DNA of 64,000 bases from Micromonospora sp. RP3T (GTDB lineage Bacteria; Actinomycetota; Actinomycetes; Mycobacteriales; Micromonosporaceae): the NCBI RefSeq assembly GCF_003027925.1, contig NZ_PYPS01000019.1:1-64000 (forward strand), written 5' to 3'. The first letter of the stretch is position 1, and every line of letters starts with the position of its first letter. This document shows positions 62,775-64,000 of the stretch, in pieces. A program made the translations under genes and the position numbers. The notes beneath the pieces are model-generated. The model was not told the DNA's origin. It worked only from the letters and a program-made list of their open reading frames with translations, and ran no database searches.

Positions 62775-63788
62775 TCAGCGGGAGTCGAGGAGGGGTTGGG
62801 TGGGGTTCCAGGTCGTGCCCGTCTCGGCGTCGCGGCGGCGGCGGGCGATCGCGGACAGGGCCTCCAGGACGACGCGGTTGCCCAGGTAGGCGGTGATGTC
62901 GGCGTGGTCGTACGGCGGGGCGACCTCAACCACGTCCAGGCCGACCACCGGCAGTTCGTAGCAGACCCGGCGGACCGCGTCGAGCAGCTCGCGGGAGGTG
63001 AACCCGCCTGGCTCGGGGGTCCCGGTGCCGGGGGCCATGCCGGGGTCGACCACGTCCACGTCGACGGAGAGGAACACGCCCTCGCACTCGTCGGTGGCGA
63101 TGCCGAACGCCTCGGTGAGGCAGGTGTCCAGGCCGCGCGCCACGATCTCGGTCATCTCGTACGAGCGCATCCGCTGCTCCGCCATCCAGGCCAACGTGTC
63201 CGGGCCGGGCCAGTAGCCGCGCAGGCCGATCTGGAGGAACCGGTCGCCGCGTACCGCGCCGGACTCGATGAGCCGGCGCATCGGCTGGCCGTGCCCGTGC
63301 AGCGAGCCGAACTCGACGTCACCGGTGTCGGCGTGCGCGTCGAAGTGCACGAGCGAGACCCGGCCGAGCCCGTGGTGCCGGGCCACGCCGGTCGCGTCCG
63401 GCAACGCGATGGAGTGGTCGCCGCCGAGCACCACCGGGATCGCCCCGGCGGCGGCGACCGCGTGCACGGCGGTCTCCAGCGCGGCCAGCGAGCGTTCGAT
63501 GTCGCCGCCGAACATCTCCACGTCCCCGGCGTCGTAGACGCACAGGTCCTTGAGCGCGTCCACGCGCAGCGCCAGCGACGGGCGGGAGCCGTCGTGCGGC
63601 AGGTAGCACGCCTGCCGGATGGCGGACGGCCCGAACCGGGTGCCCGGCCGGTGCGAGGTGCCGCCGTCGAACGGCGCGCCGATGACCACCACGTCGGCGT
63701 CGGCGTAGGTGACCGGTTCCTCGACCGTGCACGGCGGCACGCCGAGGAACGTGACGTCGGGGCCGTACATCGGGCCGTAGCGGGTCAT
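62775..63788 (-). CDS. speB: Agmatinase (ureohydrolase family)
   Basis: This 337-residue ureohydrolase has the dinuclear Mn ligands GGDHSIALP, HFDAHADTGD and SVDVDVVDPGMAPGTGTPEPGG, all intact. It most likely hydrolyses agmatine to putrescine and urea, although guanidinobutyrase activity cannot be excluded and would also fit the nearby GABA genes. ATG 63788 has GGAGGA 4 nt upstream and overlaps the stop of the upstream gene by 4 bp. Both belong to one operon. Confidence 0.88.
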   Translation of the reverse strand: MTRYGPMYGPDVTFLGVPPCTVEEPVTYADADVVVIGAPFDGGTSHRPGTRFGPSAIRQACYLPHDGSRPSLALRVDALKDLCVYDAGDVEMFGGDIERSLAALETAVHAVAAAGAIPVVLGGDHSIALPDATGVARHHGLGRVSLVHFDAHADTGDVEFGSLHGHGQPMRRLIESGAVRGDRFLQIGLRGYWPGPDTLAWMAEQRMRSYEMTEIVARGLDTCLTEAFGIATDECEGVFLSVDVDVVDPGMAPGTGTPEPGGFTSRELLDAVRRVCYELPVVGLDVVEVAPPYDHADITAYLGNRVVLEALSAIARRRRDAETGTTWNPTQPLLDSR

Positions 63789-64000
63789 CGTTCCTCCATC
63801 CCCCAGGGGGAACCGTAGTCGGTGAGCAGGTCGAGGAAGGGCGTCGGCGGCAACGCCTCGGGGCCGAGCACGCCCGTGCCGGACCAGGCGCCGGTGGCCA
63901 GCAGCTCCAACGCGACGACCGGGTTGACCGCGGTCTGCCAGACCACCGCCTGGTGCCCGTACTCGGTCATCGACCACTCGTTGTCGACCACGTGGTAGAG
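63785..64000 (-). CDS. C-terminus of a saccharopine-dehydrogenase-like protein, 5' partial
   Basis: Seventy-one residues are visible and the frame runs off the window end: LYHVVDNEWSMTEYGHQAVVWQTAVNPVVALELLATG, then GVLGPEALPPTPFLDLLTDYGSPWGMEER. From memory this resembles the end of saccharopine dehydrogenase/carboxynorspermidine-like reductases encoded beside agmatinase in actinobacteria. Its stop overlaps the agmatinase start. Substrate is unknown; a polyamine-related role is inferred from the neighbour. Confidence 0.65.
   Translation of the reverse strand, partial: LYHVVDNEWSMTEYGHQAVVWQTAVNPVVALELLATGAWSGTGVLGPEALPPTPFLDLLTDYGSPWGMEER

Overview
The window looks like a chromosomal segment of a high-GC actinobacterium, most likely a Micromonospora-type member of the Micromonosporaceae. 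The signs are the very high GC, frequent GTG starts, 4-bp start/stop overlaps, an MtrAB-LpqB two-component module, an actinobacterial tmRNA tag (AKNNRADFALAA), and palindromic GGGGCCCC repeats of a kind I recall from Micromonospora genomes. No rRNA, CRISPR array, insertion sequence or prophage is visible.

Layout. Positions 1-9708 hold mixed metabolic and membrane genes: a DUF4173 membrane protein, a secreted glycerophosphodiesterase, an AraC regulator divergent from a DUF1772 protein, a VapBC-type toxin-antitoxin pair, tRNA-Ala(GGC), YqgE, MTA phosphorylase, a benzoylformate-decarboxylase-like enzyme and a lipoprotein. Positions 9749-13825 hold the trans-translation and division block (ssrA, smpB, ftsX, ftsE, prfB). 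Positions 13871-19246 hold a PadR regulator, pruA, and small actinobacterial conserved genes. Positions 19313-30552 form the conserved secA / hpf / comF / lpqB / mtrB / mtrA run, interrupted by two back-to-back genes with four GNAT domains. Positions 30769-37804 hold a tightly overlapping block resembling mycobacterial Rv3690-Rv3695 (membrane protein, DUF4129, DUF4350, MoxR ATPase, DUF58, and divergent SpoIIM-like and RDD genes). Positions 37855-41317 are an efeUOB iron-uptake operon with candidate iron boxes at its promoter. Positions 41562-48082 hold ahcY with a long leader, then manA, a cation efflux gene, a SIS-domain isomerase, Trm112 and a cell-surface protein.

Positions 48195-56312 are the accessory highlight. 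They hold endonuclease V, a DinB protein, a candidate immunity gene, a 1419-aa polymorphic toxin, a WXG100-like gene and a YbaB-like gene. The toxin combines a papain/deaminase-fold Tox-PL domain with a C-terminal RelA/SpoT-synthetase-like domain. Divergent from this run is a fused YrhB-like / YwqJ-deaminase / SUKH-3 protein. The toxin tip and the presumed immunity gene have clearly lower GC than the rest, as expected for exchanged toxin cassettes.

Positions 56317-64000 carry a putrescine/GABA catabolic group (an aldehyde dehydrogenase, gamma-aminobutyraldehyde dehydrogenase, GABA transaminase, agmatinase, and the C-terminus of a saccharopine-dehydrogenase-like protein), two secreted proteins and a HigBA-type toxin-antitoxin pair.

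Transcription units are mostly short operons. Many junctions are 4-bp GTGA/ATGA overlaps (vapBC, the two GNAT genes, mtrB-lpqB, the 30769-35801 block, efeOB, toxin-immunity, dinB-nfi, higBA, and agmatinase with its upstream gene), implying translational coupling. Strong hairpins mark most convergent or terminal junctions. All function assignments rest on reading motifs and gene order by eye; no database search was run.
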